Shown piece after piece: positions 12,561-25,476 of a stretch of 64,000 bases of DNA (position 1 is the first letter of the stretch; every line of letters starts with the position of its first letter). The notes below the pieces were generated by a model, which saw only the letters and a program-made list of their open reading frames with translations, was not told the DNA's origin and did not search any database. The stretch covers positions 124,001 through 188,000 of the forward strand of contig BCIG01000024.1 of the NCBI GenBank assembly GCA_001599915.1. The letters run 5' to 3'. The stretch is from Symbiotaphrina buchneri (lineage: Eukaryota; Ascomycota; Symbiotaphrinales; Symbiotaphrinaceae). The translations under genes and the position numbers were made by a program.

Positions 12561-13000
12561 CCTGTTGATTATATCGAGTACTGTTTTCCTAGTATATATT
12601 ATTCCGTATATTATACCCCTTACCTTGTTCAAAGTTTCTTTCGAGTTCCTTCACTCAAGTTTTTTCAGCACCAGAATGTGAGCATTCCGGGCCATTCATT
12701 TCTTTCATATGCTAGGCTCGTGCCAAGATAGCACATGTAGCATATTAATAATTCACTGCTACGGTTCTTATACCCTCTATATCGTTGTGATAGAGATATC
12801 TCTGATCCACATATTTTACTTTCCATCATGTCTTATCTTACTCTTTCAAGTCTGGTGATGCAGATATAAAAAGCATGTTCTGTGCCCTAAATATCTAATG
12901 GTCGCCTACTATTTGCTATTCACAACACAGGGGTATATCCAAGGCTTTCCACGTCTCTCTCGCTCGGCCAAACACGCAAGCTGAATCCTCCTACAACCAT
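12561..13000. other. Intergenic between convergent genes
   Basis: AT-rich 440 bp between the stop codons of the SET gene and the PEBP-like gene, which point at each other. It presumably holds both 3' UTRs and polyadenylation signals. No gene seen. Confidence 0.5.
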
Positions 13001-13947
13001 TCATAAGATCACTGCTCCGAACAAAGCCGGCAGACATGCCAGCAGAACTCTGGTTCCAGGAACCATCATCCGCACTCCACGAGAATCCACCGCCTTCGGC
13101 ATAGCCACCGCGCTCGGTGTCAGACCCGCCGTCGAACTCGGGGAAGACAAAAGCGCCATCTGTCCCGCTGCAGTCACTGTCATCGTCGGCGTCGCCAGAC
13201 GAATCGTGACTGTAACCGTCGGCACATCTCCCGTCGTATTTGCAGTGCCCGCTGTATCCTTAGACGCCGTGCTGTCATCTTCCACCCCTGCGTCAACAAT
13301 CACCGCAACGCCTGCCACTGAGTTTCCCAGCCCATTCGCCGCCTGCCATGCTTCAATGTCCCAAGTGCCGTGCGAGGTGTCGTTCAGCGTCGTCTTTGAC
13401 GGATCAACGGGATAGAGCAGGAATGTCCACTCGCGGTACCCCGACTCGCCTAGGGCACCAGGGCCTACATAGGGGAGAGGCTGTGCTGAAGTGGCCGGCT
13501 CGAGGGTAACGTTTGCCCTGGAGGAGGTGTTGCTAGGGCAGAAAATTGAAGCGGAGTGAAGTGTGCGATTTGACGGGTCTGTAGTATCCGCTATCACAAC
13601 CAGGTATCCAGCTGCAGAAGTGCCCGCGACGGCGTAGGTTGGCTGCGTGGTGTTGAGCCCTGCAAGTCATCAGTAACACATCCTAATAACAACATACGGA
13701 CTCTTGGGAAAGATCAGAGAGTCATACATGAAGCCGCAACCACCGAGCCGGTCTCCAGCGGCGCCGAGTAGTTCGCTACATCACTGACGTAGACGTAGAG
13801 GCTGGTGCCACTGATGAAGCCAGCGGAGAGGCTGGCGCGAACTGAGAAGTTCGCCGCTGAGCCTTGCGGCGAACTGGGGATTTGCGCCGAAAGTGCGAGG
13901 GAGAGAAAAGAACAGTAGATCAAGCCAGCGATCCAGGACGAAAGCAT
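13001..13947 (-). CDS. Secreted, GPI-anchored PEBP-like protein
   Basis: Exons 13947-13728 and 13659-13001 (68-bp intron) give 292 aa. An N-terminal signal peptide (LIYCSFLSLALSAQ) is followed by a domain with phosphatidylethanolamine-binding-protein hallmarks: a D-T-T-D-P segment in the place of the usual D-P-D-A-P, then YVGPGALGESGYREW and FLLYPVDP. Several N-x-S/T sites are present. The C-terminal half is Thr/Ser/Ala-rich and ends in a hydrophobic tail (VLLACLPALFGAVIL), which is the pattern of a GPI anchor. It is probably a cell-surface or wall protein. The ligand is unknown. The D-P-D-x-P loop is altered, so phospholipid binding is uncertain. Confidence 0.8.
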
Positions 13948-14681
13948 TGTAGGAATCGTGGAAATCCGGCCTGCGGTACCCTTTTATGCGCTTCGAATGA
14001 AAATTGGGACCAGCCCTTCAGAAGGATAGAAAGGGAATTCGCACTTCGCACTGCAAAAGAAGAGATTCAAAGGTGATGTCGATCTACATCACGACAGGCG
14101 TCCAACTTATGAAAGAACGGATGCGACACGCAAGCCCATCCATGGCTTGCGGGGGATCAATTAGCAGACACTACAATAGCGACAGCAGCCATTGCAATCT
14201 AGGGTGACTGCGTGAGACGAAGTGAAACAAACTCTATTGTTCGATTGAGGCACGACTCTTGTGGTGCCAAGTTAAGACTTGCGTGTCTCTTGGGACTCGC
14301 GAGGTGCGGTGGTATTAGTGCTCGGGTGGTGGGACCGAGATGGTTTCAGATCGCTGCGCATCATGAAACATGCAGGTTGTGCCGGTTGCCGCTCCGGACC
14401 TGGCTGGGAATAGAGAGCTTTGGAAAGAACAGCGATGTCCGTCTTTTTGTGCAGTCTTGTCATCGGGGGAGCCATGTAGGCATTCAAAAGGGATTCGGAA
14501 TTGGGCGATCGCGGAGTGGAAAATAACTCGTCAGGGGTTCCACGAGTAGCAAACTTGGATATATGTGGCAGCCCAAGTCCTCCACAACTTTACGAACTCC
14601 ACATCCTCTACTGTTGTGTGAGCTGCGAGATCTGCTATGACAGCTACATCCATCACAATCTCCCGTACCTGCGGTTGCATC
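13948..14681. other. Intergenic region
   Basis: About 730 bp between the PEBP-like gene start and the stop of the acyl-CoA synthetase. The rightmost part is its 3' UTR and the left part is the promoter of the PEBP-like gene. No additional gene was recognised. Confidence 0.45.
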
Positions 14682-16926
14682 TCACAACCTGGCCCTACCC
14701 GCACCGAGCGCCTCCCACTCCTTCTGCGTAAATTCCACATAGGTATCTTCAACACCCTTTCTACCAAGCCACAGGATCCGATCCCCCTTGGACACCTTGC
14801 TCGGGTTTACCCCTTCTTCACGTAGTGGTACTTTGTTCTCCTTGTTATTATCCATAAGCGGCATTGTGGAGACAATGCGAAGGAAGACCGGGACTGCGTA
14901 GGAGGGCAATCCAGCTCGAGCTCGTCTGCCAAACATGCACATATTAGCTTCAAATGCGGCTCTTTGTAACCTCAAAGAGTATTATCTCACCGAAGCAACT
15001 CTCCGTAATTGAAGTTCTCTTTGACATTCTGGTCCAACAGCAGCGCAGCGCATCCAGCTCGTCCGTCATGGCCTGGTACCAACACTCCGTATACATTGGC
15101 TTCCAGCACGCCTGGTACACGTCCTAGCACTGCAGCAACCTCCGCCGTACTAACGTTCTCGCTCTTCCACCTGTAGCTATCACCAAGTCTATCGAGGAAG
15201 TACCACCGCCCATCATCGTCCCGCCTGAGCGCATCGCCAGTGCGGTAGTAGAGGTCACCACGCTCAAAGACATCTCGAACAAATCGTGAAGAGGTGGCTT
15301 TGGCATCCCGCCAGTAACCTGGAAACACGGTCTCGTCGGCGACGCGCACGAGCATCTCTCCACCCTGGCTATATGGCAACCGCTTCGCGAATCCAGTTTT
15401 GGGGTCCCGAGGGATATCGCTCGAATCCTCACTGTAAGCAACCGGGACCCAGTCCTTACGATGTATCAGCCGGAGCAGTAGTCCGTGATGGCCTACTGCT
15501 GTCGCCGTAAATGGTCCTACGAGCGGTAAAAAACGGTGAACACGGACAAGAAGGAGTCTGCACACTCACCCGTACAATAATTCACCATGCCAAATACGCC
15601 CTCCGTACTAGAAAAGAACTCTCCAACCTCTGGGATTCCAAATCTTTCCTGAAAGCGTAGCCAAACATCTGGCCGCATGCCGTTGCCGTACATAATCCGT
15701 ACCTTGTGTTCCTTGTCACGCGGCGAAGGAGGGCGGGCAAGGAGGTAGCGGGCAGTTTCTCCGACGTAGATGAATCCCGTGGCTTCTGATGCGCGTATAT
15801 CATCCCAGAAATGGGATGCGCTGAATTTCTTTCCAATACACAGTGTAAGCCCTGCGGACAGGCATTGCATTGCCGTGATACCACCTGTGCCATGGTCTAG
15901 GAGAACGGGGAATGTCAGCATTTTGCAGCCATGAATCCTTGTATGAAGGAATAACATACAAAGAGGCATGCAGATATACCACCTAGCATCAGATTCACAA
16001 GGTATAGAAATTTTGGATCGGGCGCTGGCAGCAGTATAATACGCTCGGGACACTGGGAATGGGACACCCTTGGGCATGCCAGTGGTACCACTATCAACCC
16101 TTATCAATATATCCATCAAGTCCGTTCTGCAGAAACTTACCTTGTATATATTAGACATATCGGATCCGTTCCTTTGACATTATCTCTGTATCCATTGTCC
16201 GGTCGGATGGGCTTGAAGCTGGCAAATTGAGTCCTCAGGGACGAATCCAGTACGAAGACACGCATGCCCAGCTCTCCTTCCACCCTTTCCCGCACATCCT
16301 CCATACGGCTTCTAACATCCGGGTCCCCATCAACAATGACGAGGTTTGTCAACGGGACCTTCAGGCAGTTCATCAAGGCCTCTCCCGCAAGGTTATAGTT
16401 GATAAATGCTGGTGCCGCTCCGATTGCCAATAGCCCAAACCAGCAAAACATGAACTCCGGTCTGTTGGACATGTAAAGAGCAACCAGGGCCCCGGGTTGG
16501 ACGCCTTTGGATAGAAAGAATTGCGCATAGCGGCAAACTTCTTCGTATGCTTCGAGCCATGTATAGCAGCCAGTACGAGACCATATACACTGTTGTGGAC
16601 CAAGCCGCTGGACCTGTGATTCAAAGAGGTAGAATAAGGATTGGCGATTGGCTTTCACTATGGCAATCAGTCAGTCAACCACTCACCTATGTCCGCTAAG
16701 GGTTGCAGTTCAGAAGGCCCACAAGTACATACCGGCTTTCTCATATGCTTTCTTTGCCCGAGAATGTGCCAATAATATCTTTACGTCGTTGGAGATGTGG
16801 AATTTGGCATCTAGATACATAGATACCGCAGCTGTACCAGCAGCCAGAGCTGCAGCCGTTGCTTGGAGATATCAGTGATCGCAAGATCGGATTGAAGTTG
16901 CAGATTCGATGCATACAGGCAGCCAT
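14682..16926 (-). CDS. fat1: FAT1-like very-long-chain acyl-CoA synthetase / fatty acid transporter
   Basis: Activates long and very-long-chain fatty acids to acyl-CoA and supports their uptake, at the ER, plasma membrane or peroxisome. Seven exons, in transcription order: 16926-16917, 16861-16733, 16657-16141, 16090-15960, 15896-15570, 15516-14991 and 14925-14682. They sum to 627 aa, a normal length for the family. Exon 1 is only 10 nt. The N-terminus has a small Ala-rich hydrophobic segment (AAALAAGTAAVSMYLDAKF). The AMP-binding loop SGTTGMPKG spans an exon junction. The CMPLYHGTGG, FFSSTEGVFG and GYWRDAKATS motifs and the YFLDRLGDSYRWKSENVST signature of the VLACS/FATP family are intact. 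All six intron phases agree. Confidence 0.93.
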
Positions 16927-17698
16927 TACTTCACGTTTCAGATCCGCAGCTTCTCCGCTTCAGCCTGACCGGTCTAGACGCAATCAGTTGGGCATCTTCA
17001 CGACACCAGACGATGTATTGCAAAGCGCAAGAAGATATCATTGTGATCAGGGATGAAATGTGGCCTCGGCCCCCACCCCAGTCTTCCTTCCCTTCGGACA
17101 TAAATGTTGGCAAAAATCCGATCTCCCAGTGTACGACGAAGAGAGCCAATCCCAATGCAGAAGCTTGCGACTGCAGCTTGCAGGTCACACATGATCTTTC
17201 CCCGCATGTCTAGGAACATTGATAGTCGCTAATAAAACTGGAAGCCGATTGGTGGTAGGAAGGGCTGCAGGAAGGCAGCCACATCAATTTACCTCGGTTA
17301 GACAAAGAGCCAATAGAACGGACGAAATACAGCCACACAGCTGCAGTGTTTCCCTTCCGATTGCACAGTTTCAATAGTAACGAGCCGCACAAACAATGGT
17401 AGAAGAACGGTGTAGGTAAAACGCAAGAGAGGGTAACATTCTTAAACCACCCAAGGGTGGAACGGAAGACAAGGAATATAAGACACACACATAATGATAC
17501 ATAACGAAGGAGGAAACAACGAATGCGAATGGGAACAATAATCTAAACTCCGATAAGAAATCCCTCGAAAGCAACGAAACATATGAGAAAAAGAAAAGCC
17601 ACAGAAGGTCGTGACAAGAAAAGAACGTCCGGACTGCGCTCCAAGACTGTCAGATGGCCGTCGGGCCGGCCGTATATCCCATCTCAATCTATCGTATA
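16927..17698. other. Intergenic region
   Basis: About 770 bp upstream of the fat1-like gene and downstream of the next leftward gene. No protein-like frame was found. Confidence 0.45.
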
Positions 17699-18845
17699 TC
17701 AGTCTCCCGTAACCGTGGGAGGGCTCTCCCAATGCCTTAGCAGCTGACCCAGAGCCCATGTCCATTCAACAATGCAGGCATTGGCAAGCTGCTGCACCCT
17801 TTCCGCAGATGGGGTCCGACCACCCCACATTTCTGGCTTTCGAGCCATAAGGTGCGCATGTTTATGAATCAATTGCCTGGCTTGGTCAACAATTGGCTCT
17901 CGAGCGTATGGGCTTGCACTTACTCGTTCTGGATCTTGATCAGAATCAGCCAGCAGTAGTTCCAGGTCCTCGTGCTGGCAGGATCTTGCAATACCATGTA
18001 CTTCGCTTCCTCAATGCAGTCGGAACTAAAGGGATAGTTTCGCGTGAGACCACGGAGCTCGTTGAGCAGATTATGGGAGTTGACATAGTGCGTCCACGCA
18101 CTGGTCATCGGCTCAGTAACATCTTGGGCCCCAAGGTATGCAAAGACCTTTTCTATCCGCCGGAGTTCGGTCAGAGTGTTAACTCTTCGCGTACGAAGAG
18201 ATTCTATCAATTGATCCTTGTCTTCCTATATCAGTATGTCAGTAAATGATTGACTTGTGGCCCACTGGCTTGACGTCAACAATACACAGGGTGGTCACCT
18301 CCTTGGTGAGGCCCTCCACTGTGAGATTATTAGTGTAAATAACGGGACAAGGACCAGGGAGGGTTTCTTACATAGACAAACCCCTGGGTGACGGAACGCA
18401 TAGACGTTGGATCTGTCATCATGCCAGGCGTGACTACCCTAGGAGAACGAGGACCGGGCGTCGCGGGACTATAGGCCGAATCATTCGAAGAGTAGGAGTA
18501 CACAGACATGTTCCTTGCAGCAATGGCTGGTATGTATGCTTCGATAAATGCAGGTTCGAATTCTAGGAGGCCAGGAGGGTCGTCTTGAATTGGTTGAGAG
18601 CGGGGGATTGGGACGTAAAACTCAACAGCAGACTGTTGCCGTTGCCGTATGTCTTCAATTTCAGAGGTAGGGATGGAAGAAGCTGTTGTCGTTGCTGGTG
18701 CTGATGCTGATCTTGAAGGTGGACGTGTCAGTTGCTGGCCTGGGACAGGCAAATATCTTGATGGATATCTTCGTGCTCGGCCTTGTTCGGATGCCTCTGC
18801 TTGTCCGGTCCTAGTGCTTTGGTCTTGTTGATGATCTGGGGGCAT
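17699..18845 (-). CDS. Unrecognised multi-exon protein
   Basis: Model: exon 18845-18372 (158 codons, start ATGCCCCCA), a very short second exon near 18313-18286, exon about 18221-17924, and exon 17876-17699, for about 325 aa. The 47-bp last intron (GTAAGT donor, AAGCCAG acceptor) carries the frame past a stop. The exact ends of exon 2 are uncertain, because two frame-consistent choices exist. The N-terminal half is Gln/Ser/Pro-rich and looks disordered, with RS/PT segments. The C-terminal half is helical and well formed (LTELRRIEKVFAYLGAQDV, THYVNSHNLLNELRGL, RTWNYCWLILIKIQNE). I recognise no domain. No signal peptide or membrane segment is visible. Confidence 0.6.
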
Positions 18846-20460
18846 GAGACACCCGTGGGGGCCTGAACGATTATATAGACGTCTTCCAACTCAAGAACAG
18901 GTGGCAGACAACGTAGGAAGTCGGTTGAGAATTGGAGATGCATGAGACGATGTAAGGCGTGCAATCAACAGTATATATAGGACTTGAGCAATGAAGAATC
19001 AATCGAGCAACAGCGATTAGATGTTTCTCGATCTTCTGAAGGACTCGAGTCTGAAAGGGAGAAAAGTGATCACGCCCGCAGCTGCATCTGCATGCATGCT
19101 GTCGACATAAGACTGCACGACGAAAACGTGGAAAACACATCAACAGCACAACGTGGTCTTCTCAGCATGGGACGCGAACAAGAAGAAGAGGCTAGAAGAT
19201 CAAATGCTTCAGCCATAGAAAAGAACGAAAAGGACCTAAATTGCTGTAAGCTGCTGACATCGTAGATCAGCCGGCATTAGCTTTCCATAGCCCTACGACG
19301 GGAGTATGATAATAGTATCATCATAGCCGCTGCGGCTTGTTTACTGACTCCGCGCCAGAGCAACCTCATATACGCGGGCAACGTCATGTCAGAGCTCAGA
19401 TTATGATGCTGACTACCGAGGTCCGATACCCCTGCATGGGGAAACGCTTATGCCCAGCATCGCTGGAGCTTTCAGCCATCTCCAATTTGGGTTTCGGCAT
19501 CCGCGACCAGAGCGAATAACAGCTTGAAAACCAAGACGATAGCTTTGGCGGCCTTGTTTGCCGGACTTGGATCTTCAGCCCTGCGACCGTAAGCACTATC
19601 AAAGTAAGTGCGTTCGAACTGGAGATGCGTTCGGGTCCATTTGGCCGATTACTGTACGATAGGTCCTGCCACAATAGCAGCAAAGGATGTTACGGTGTTG
19701 GATCATTTGTAAGTCGAAAGTGTGCTTACAGAAGCAGCCTTCTAGAAGCATGCCAGATAGGCGATCCAGATCCTATCGGCCGCTGTCCGGTAACTGTTGC
19801 ATCAGCAAGAAGCCGATAGGTCCGTTCAGGGGTTGATTCAGAAATAGAAGCCGCCATGGCCACATTTAGAATGGTGCGACCCGGAAAATAACTTGAACCT
19901 GAGCTAAATATGAGACGCCAGTCCCGAAATGGCTTTGGCACCCGTGAACTAATCTTTATTCGCTCCCAGCCCTATGGTTAGCAGGAAGGGTGGAGGCCGC
20001 GCATGGTATCCTCACTTCTGTACGTCATTCTCACAGCAACATGAGACTGCTCTAAATTTACAATTATCATGATCAGAACGCTGACAATTTGCAATTGGGA
20101 CGCCGAACCGGCGCCAGCCAATGAAACTAGGAATTGCTTCAAATGCTACACGCCGAATCCCTCAAAAGCCAGCAGGCCCAACTCTCGCGATGCACAACGG
20201 CTGTAAAGGCGGACAAAGCTGTCAGATCTGTCTTTCGCAGGGCTATGCTGGACGGTTGGTTTCACCAAGGATTAGTAGAGGAAATCGGGAGATCATCCTG
20301 TGGTCTCAGAGCTTAAATGTAGGTCCCGATTAGTGCCAGAGCTCGAAGCGGTGTAGCTTTTGAAACCATATGCCGGGGGCGCCCTTCCAAAAAGCTCCAC
20401 TAGGTATCTCACACAGCCTCAGCTCAATCAGCTCTCTCGGGACATGTCCCTAGCGAGCTC
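18846..20460. other. Long intergenic region
   Basis: About 1.6 kb with only short chance frames on both strands. No domain, tRNA or clear repeat was found. Confidence 0.45.
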
Positions 20461-21146
20461 TCATTCAGCTGTCATGAGACTCAGGTATATTCCCCATCCA
20501 ACTCCTGCCAATGCACCAACAAGAACTCGCTTTTCCACGGGTACAGCAGTGAAATTGATCAACGAGACCAAAGGCCATAGCTTCAAGCCGGCGAAAATTA
20601 CCGGCCAGAAGTCCTAGAAGAGTAGTATAAGCCCTAGAAGTTCCAACCGTACTCCTCCCGACAAGGGGAAGCTCACCTTTTGAATAGCTGCCTTGACCTC
20701 GGACGTGCTAGCGCCCCTTAGGAACTCAATGACGACTATGAAGAATATTGTATTGACAAAAGCTCCCAATGTCTGATCGAGAGTGAACTTGGCCAATGTG
20801 TTTCTGATGTTCAGCTTCGGTTGCGCAACTTCGTCACCTCGCCCAATGACATCCTCCTTTTGTAGGTCGCTCCCTGTGCTGTAGCCAGGAAACCTTCGCT
20901 CTAGGAACCGCTGCCATAGGATGTTGGGAGGGCAGTTGATGATCGTGAACAACACAAAGTGGATGATTGGGACCGGGTTGAGGCTGAAGGGTTTCTGTAA
21001 CGATGAGGTCAGCTTCGGGGTAGCTCATGGCTTGGCGGGAAGCAACTCACATCCTGTCGATATGCGGTAATCCCCTGGGCCAGTATGTTCGACGTGGCGC
21101 TTAGCAAGCATGCCTGGATGGTAGCGCTCAAAAGCGGGGAAGGCAT
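20461..21146 (-). CDS. Mpv17/PMP22-family membrane protein
   Basis: Exons 21146-21051, 20994-20677 and 20613-20461 give 188 aa. The start ATG encodes MPSPLLSATIQACLLSATSN, the usual opening of fungal Mpv17 homologues; an upstream TTG frame is not needed. Four hydrophobic segments are present. Family signatures include NCPPNILWQRFLE, TLDQTLGAF and the C-terminal DFWPVIFAGLKLWPLVSL with GVGWGIYLSL. Relatives sit in the peroxisomal, vacuolar or inner mitochondrial membrane and act as small-molecule channels. Intron 2 carries the frame past an in-frame stop that would cut off the last 50 residues. The gene is the leftmost member of the metabolic group at 20-29 kb, on the same strand as the SDR gene. 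Confidence 0.9.
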
Positions 21147-21726
21147 GGCGGAAATGGATGATGATTTCTCAGATCCGCTTGTAAGACAGGCCAATAACTC
21201 AGTCAAGCCCTGGTGATATCAGGCCGCGTCAGAACATAATCTGGTAAGCTCGTGGAGCTCTAGAGGCTGAGCGAAAGGTAAGCATTGACGCGTGGTGCTG
21301 TCAGCGATTTAAGGGACAAGGGGTCCGTGTTCCGGTGGCAGCTCTCCATTTCCCCAGGGGTAACTTCCGCCCTAAGCGACACCAACGGCTACCAGCCACA
21401 CTATTTGAGGCACAGCTCATGCAGCAATTATTGGTCCAGCTTTCTCGCAAGATTTCAAACAAAAATGCAGAATTACGGTATCACTTGGAATGGAAATCTA
21501 TGAGATTTCCCATATGAGCGAATAATTGTAGAAGTGAGAATGATATTGCTGATGGATCGAAGGTTTTGATATTACTAGGAGGCTAGAACCCATATCGCTC
21601 CGTATAAGTTTGACGAACCGCATGCCCCCTGCCTCTATCCTGTAACGATACCAGAGCAAGCACCGGCGCCAGCGATACAATCTATTTGCATTGTACACGA
21701 GATAGTTCTTTGCGTCCACAAGCTAA
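21147..21726. other. Intergenic region
   Basis: About 580 bp between the Mpv17-like gene start and the SDR stop. AT-rich toward the SDR 3' end. No gene seen. Confidence 0.45.
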
Positions 21727-22812
21727 TCATACGCCGAAAGCATTGTTCTTCGGAGCAGCCGCAGGCGGCCCTTCGGCCGTAACGTATGCCTGCAAAAATA
21801 ATCAGTAAAGGCCTCTTTTGGACAGTAGTCAAGGGGACCGACCTTAGTCAATCCTCCATCCACGGTAAAGTCGGTTGCGTTCACGAAAGAGCTCTCATCA
21901 CTAGCCAGGAAGACAACGGCATGTGCTTGTTCAATGGCCTCTCCAAAGCGCCCGGTTGGGAAGTGCATTGTCCTGCGGTTCCTCTTCGCCTGATCATCCC
22001 CAAGCCAGTCTTGAAGGAGAGGGGTGTTGAGGGGTGCAGGGCAAAGGGAGTTGAAACGGAAGCCCTCCTTGGCGTGAACGATAGCCAGTTCTCTGGTCAT
22101 GGCTAGCACGGCACCTTTGCTGGCAGTGTATGCGAGCTGAGGGGTTGCACTTCCGACGAGAGCAACCATACTAGCTGTGTTGATGATGCTGGCCTTGGTC
22201 TTCTTGTGCTTGCGGAGAGAGAGCACAGCATGCTTGCAGCCAAACCAAACCCCCTTGACATTGATTGCTTGAGTGAGGTCCCATATCTTTTCCGGTGTGT
22301 CGACGGCATCGGCATCATCAGCGTGCATTATACCGGCGTTGTTGAAGATGACGTCTAGACCACCCCAAGAATCCAGATGTGCAACCATGGCTGCCACTTG
22401 ATCTTCCTTGGACACATCACAAACGAACGTCTCCAGCTTTGGCGCATTGGGTACAAGTTCCTTGACCTTCGCTATGGCTTTATCCAGCGCGGGTTGAGAT
22501 ATATCTGCCATCAGGACCGACGCTCCCTCTTTGGCAAAGAGAATGGTCGTCTCCAGACCGATACCGCTGCAGAGGGAGATAACGAATCAGTTTGTATGAA
22601 GAGAGAATGGCGAATAAGACGTAAAGTCTAGAGACTGATAACAGCCCACAAACATGAACAATATGGTATCTCATTTTGGAAAAGCAATGAGAAAATAAAG
22701 CTAAAGATGATAAAGCATAGAACGCAGTACACAGTGAACAGCAGCTGTACGGAGCAATTACCTACCCGGCGCCTCCGGTAATGATAGCATTCTTGCCTTC
22801 GAGCCGGCCCAT
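21727..22812 (-). CDS. Short-chain dehydrogenase/reductase (SDR)
   Basis: Exons 22812-22766, 22566-21843 and 21789-21727 give 277 aa. Classical SDR features: the nucleotide-binding TGGAGGIG is completed across the 199-bp first intron. NNAG follows, then the catalytic Ser in INTASM and the YxxxK in YTASK. The substrate-loop motif is LCPAPLNTPLL. The last exon adds AYVTAEGPPAA, typical of fungal NAD-dependent relatives of cyclopentanol and 3-oxoacyl reductases. The Ala-Asp-Ile after the second strand places an Asp that favours NAD(H). The substrate is unknown. The gene is divergent from the glutamine-synthetase-like gene across a GATA-site-containing promoter. Confidence 0.92.
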
Positions 22813-23747
22813 GACTGTGCCTTGTACTTTGCTACTTTACGGTTGTGTTTCGGAGCTGAAGTGCAAGCGTCTGTCAGCTGAATTTCAGTTCCGTTATCGG
22901 GCACTTCAGATGGAGGGGATAGAATAATATGGGATGGTAGACTGGCTCAACCCTACTGTCTTATCGAAAATCACCGATAAGGATGTAATGAAAGGAAGGT
23001 CCGCACCTTTGGATATTTGAGAGTGTTGAAGAAAGCGCTACAGATGATTCAAAATTGAAGTGATCTCAAGCGGACAAAGGAAGCCGACCAGCTAAATTTA
23101 TGACAACTGAGCAGACCGCCGGTCAAGCAAACGTCCGTGTCCTGGTGCTCCCCTAAACTGCAAACAGCAAAGGGATTCGATGAAACGGCTGACTAAGATG
23201 ACGATCCGGTCAGAGTAGGCGCGGCAGCGCGCTTGTGCTACGCGACGGGGAAAAATGAGCGCGCAGTATGGTCTGAAGAGCAATTCATTATTGCTGATTG
23301 CTCAAAAGAATTAACAAAGGCCAAATATACTATAATTTGTCTGATTGCTACATCACCGGATAATCATAGATCTGTAGTGCTAGATCAGTGCACGCATTCT
23401 CCATTATAAAACATAATTGCTCTCAGAAGTCCCATCTTGACATCCAGCCTGATGAGCTATCCGACGGTACGCTAGTCTGAAAAGGTCAGCTCGAACCGAA
23501 GAGCTTATCGGAGAAAGGCTGGTGACGGCATCTTAGGAGAAGGCGGACCCTGAGCGGCCTGGACCAGCCCGAAGCTCTTTCTCTTTCGGAAGTCAGCATT
23601 CGAACCAATCTCAGAGGCAATCCGACAGCTGCTTCGACGTATCGTATCTGGTACGTACATTGGACGAATCATCGGTCCTTGATCTATACCTGGCGGCTAT
23701 TGACGTTCAGCGACCAGATCCTCTGCACGTGCTTTGTGCTCGTGATC
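22813..23747. promoter_or_regulatory. Bidirectional promoter, SDR / GS-like genes, with GATA sites
   Basis: 935 bp between two divergent start codons. GATA-type sites occur at 22893-22900 (GTTATCGG), as an inverted pair at 22960-22966 (CTTATCG) and 22974-22981 (CCGATAAG), and at 23504-23511 (CTTATCGG). Fungal GATA factors of the AreA type bind HGATAR. The same 8-mer recurs upstream of the FAD oxidase. Binding is inferred from sequence only. Confidence 0.5.
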
Positions 23748-25476
23748 ATGGCGGGCAGCCAAGCTTCCAAAGAGATCACCATCGAAACACTACCGGAGCT
23801 CTTGAAGGATGATACCTGCGTCAAACTGGCCGGCGTCGATGTCGATGGTATACTGCGGGGAAAGCTAGTCTCCAAAAAGAAATTTCTCTCAATCGCAAAA
23901 TCTGGTTTCGGTTTCTGTTCCGTGGTATATGGCTGGGATATGCACGATCAGACATACTTCAAGGAATTGAAGATCAGCAATGCCGAAAATGGATATAGGG
24001 ACCTTCTGGCAATTCCAGATCTCACGACCTTTCGGAGAATACCATGGGAGAACAATGTCGCATTCTTTTTGATCCACTTTTACGAACCAGATACGAAGAA
24101 GCCGGTCTGCGCAGACCCCCGCGGATTGCTCAAAACAGCGGCAGAAAAATGGGAAGCGAAGGGTATAAGTGGCATGGCTGGAGGTTAGTGAACCATCAAG
24201 GACGGAGAGACTGTTCGCCGGACATGCTCCGACGAGATGGAATTGCAACGCGGAGCTGACAGAGTGTTATTGAGCAGCGGAGTACGAATTTTATCAGTTC
24301 AAGGCGCCATCAGATCCCTCAAGCTCGAGTGAAACCCGGAACAGCTCGTCAACAGCAAAGTTCTTACGGGAGAATCCAGTGGACGATCTGCCCCCGCTCA
24401 CGGAGGGTATGTTCGGATACAGCTTGACACGGCCAGTCCATAACCAAGAATATTACTATGCCATATACGACAATTGCGCCAAGTTCGACTGCCAGATAGA
24501 GGGTTGGCACACAGAAAGCGGGCCTGGAGTTTACGAAGCTGTAAGTCTGTCTTGGAAAGGATAGAAGTAGGTTTGCTAAAACATACAATTCATAGGCGTT
24601 AGAATTCGGAGAGGTCAAGGCCATGGCAGATAAAGCAGGGTTGTTCAAGTATGTGTTGCTTCTTGCTCATGGCAATCATTCTCTCACATGTGCAATAGGT
24701 ATATCGTCAAGTCTGTTGCTAGCAAATATGGCATCACACCATGTTTCATGGCGAAGCCTCGGGAAGGCTTACCAGGCAATTCTGGTCACATGCATATATC
24801 ACTAGTCGACAAGGAAGGGAACAATCTGTTCTATCGCACAACTCCGGATAAGAACCCTCCGAATGGCTGGACAGACATCACCCACCTATCAGACCTAGGC
24901 CGGCACTTCCTCGCTGGGATCTTGTCGGGATTAGCTGACATCATGCCTCTTCTGGCGCCTACAGTAAACTCATATAAGCGGCTAGTCGAGAACTTCTGGG
25001 CTCCCGTCACTGTGTCTTGGGGATTGGAACACCGTGCAGCAAGTATACGTCTTATCTCCCCTCCTACTTCTTCTCCAAAGGCTACACGGTTTGAGATACG
25101 GACTCCTGACGCCGACGCAAATCCTTACTTCGTGCTCGCCGCCGTTCTTGCTCTTGGGTATCGTGGGGTTGAGAAAAAGCTGGAAATCCCTGTGCCACCA
25201 CTAGGGAAGGGTGAAGAGGTCGGTGGCGCGTCTGATAAGGGGGAACGGCTAGCGAGGAGTCTTGCGGAGGCCACTCAGCGCTTCATGGCGAAGGGGAGTG
25301 TAGCGAGAGAAGTGTTCGGTGATGATTTCGTGGATCATTTTAGCGGGACGAGAGAACATGAATTGAAGTTATGGAATGACGCTGTTACTGACTGGTATGC
25401 TCTCTTTTCCGTCTTGATGGGTCTTCCTGCTAACGATGGCTATAGGGAGGTGCGTCGGTATATTGAGACAGTATGA
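23748..25476 (+). CDS. Type-I glutamine-synthetase-like ligase (PuuA/FluG C-terminal family)
   Basis: ATP-dependent gamma-glutamyl ligase of the glutamine synthetase fold. Five exons: 23748-24183, 24278-24540, 24596-24648, 24699-25394 and 25446-25476, 492 aa. The N-terminal beta-grasp part contains KLAGVDVDGILRGKLV. Catalytic-domain signatures follow in order: AGAEYEFYQF (metal-binding Glu pair), SGPGVYEAALEFG, GNSGHMHISL (active-site His), NSYKRL, EHRAASIRLI (phosphate-binding Arg) and EIRTPDADANPYFVLAAVLALG. The length and the NPYF pattern fit the PuuA-like group that joins glutamate to amines rather than the eukaryotic octameric GS. Next to an FAD amine oxidase and an SDR, a role in amine catabolism is a reasonable inference, not proven. 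Confidence 0.9.
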
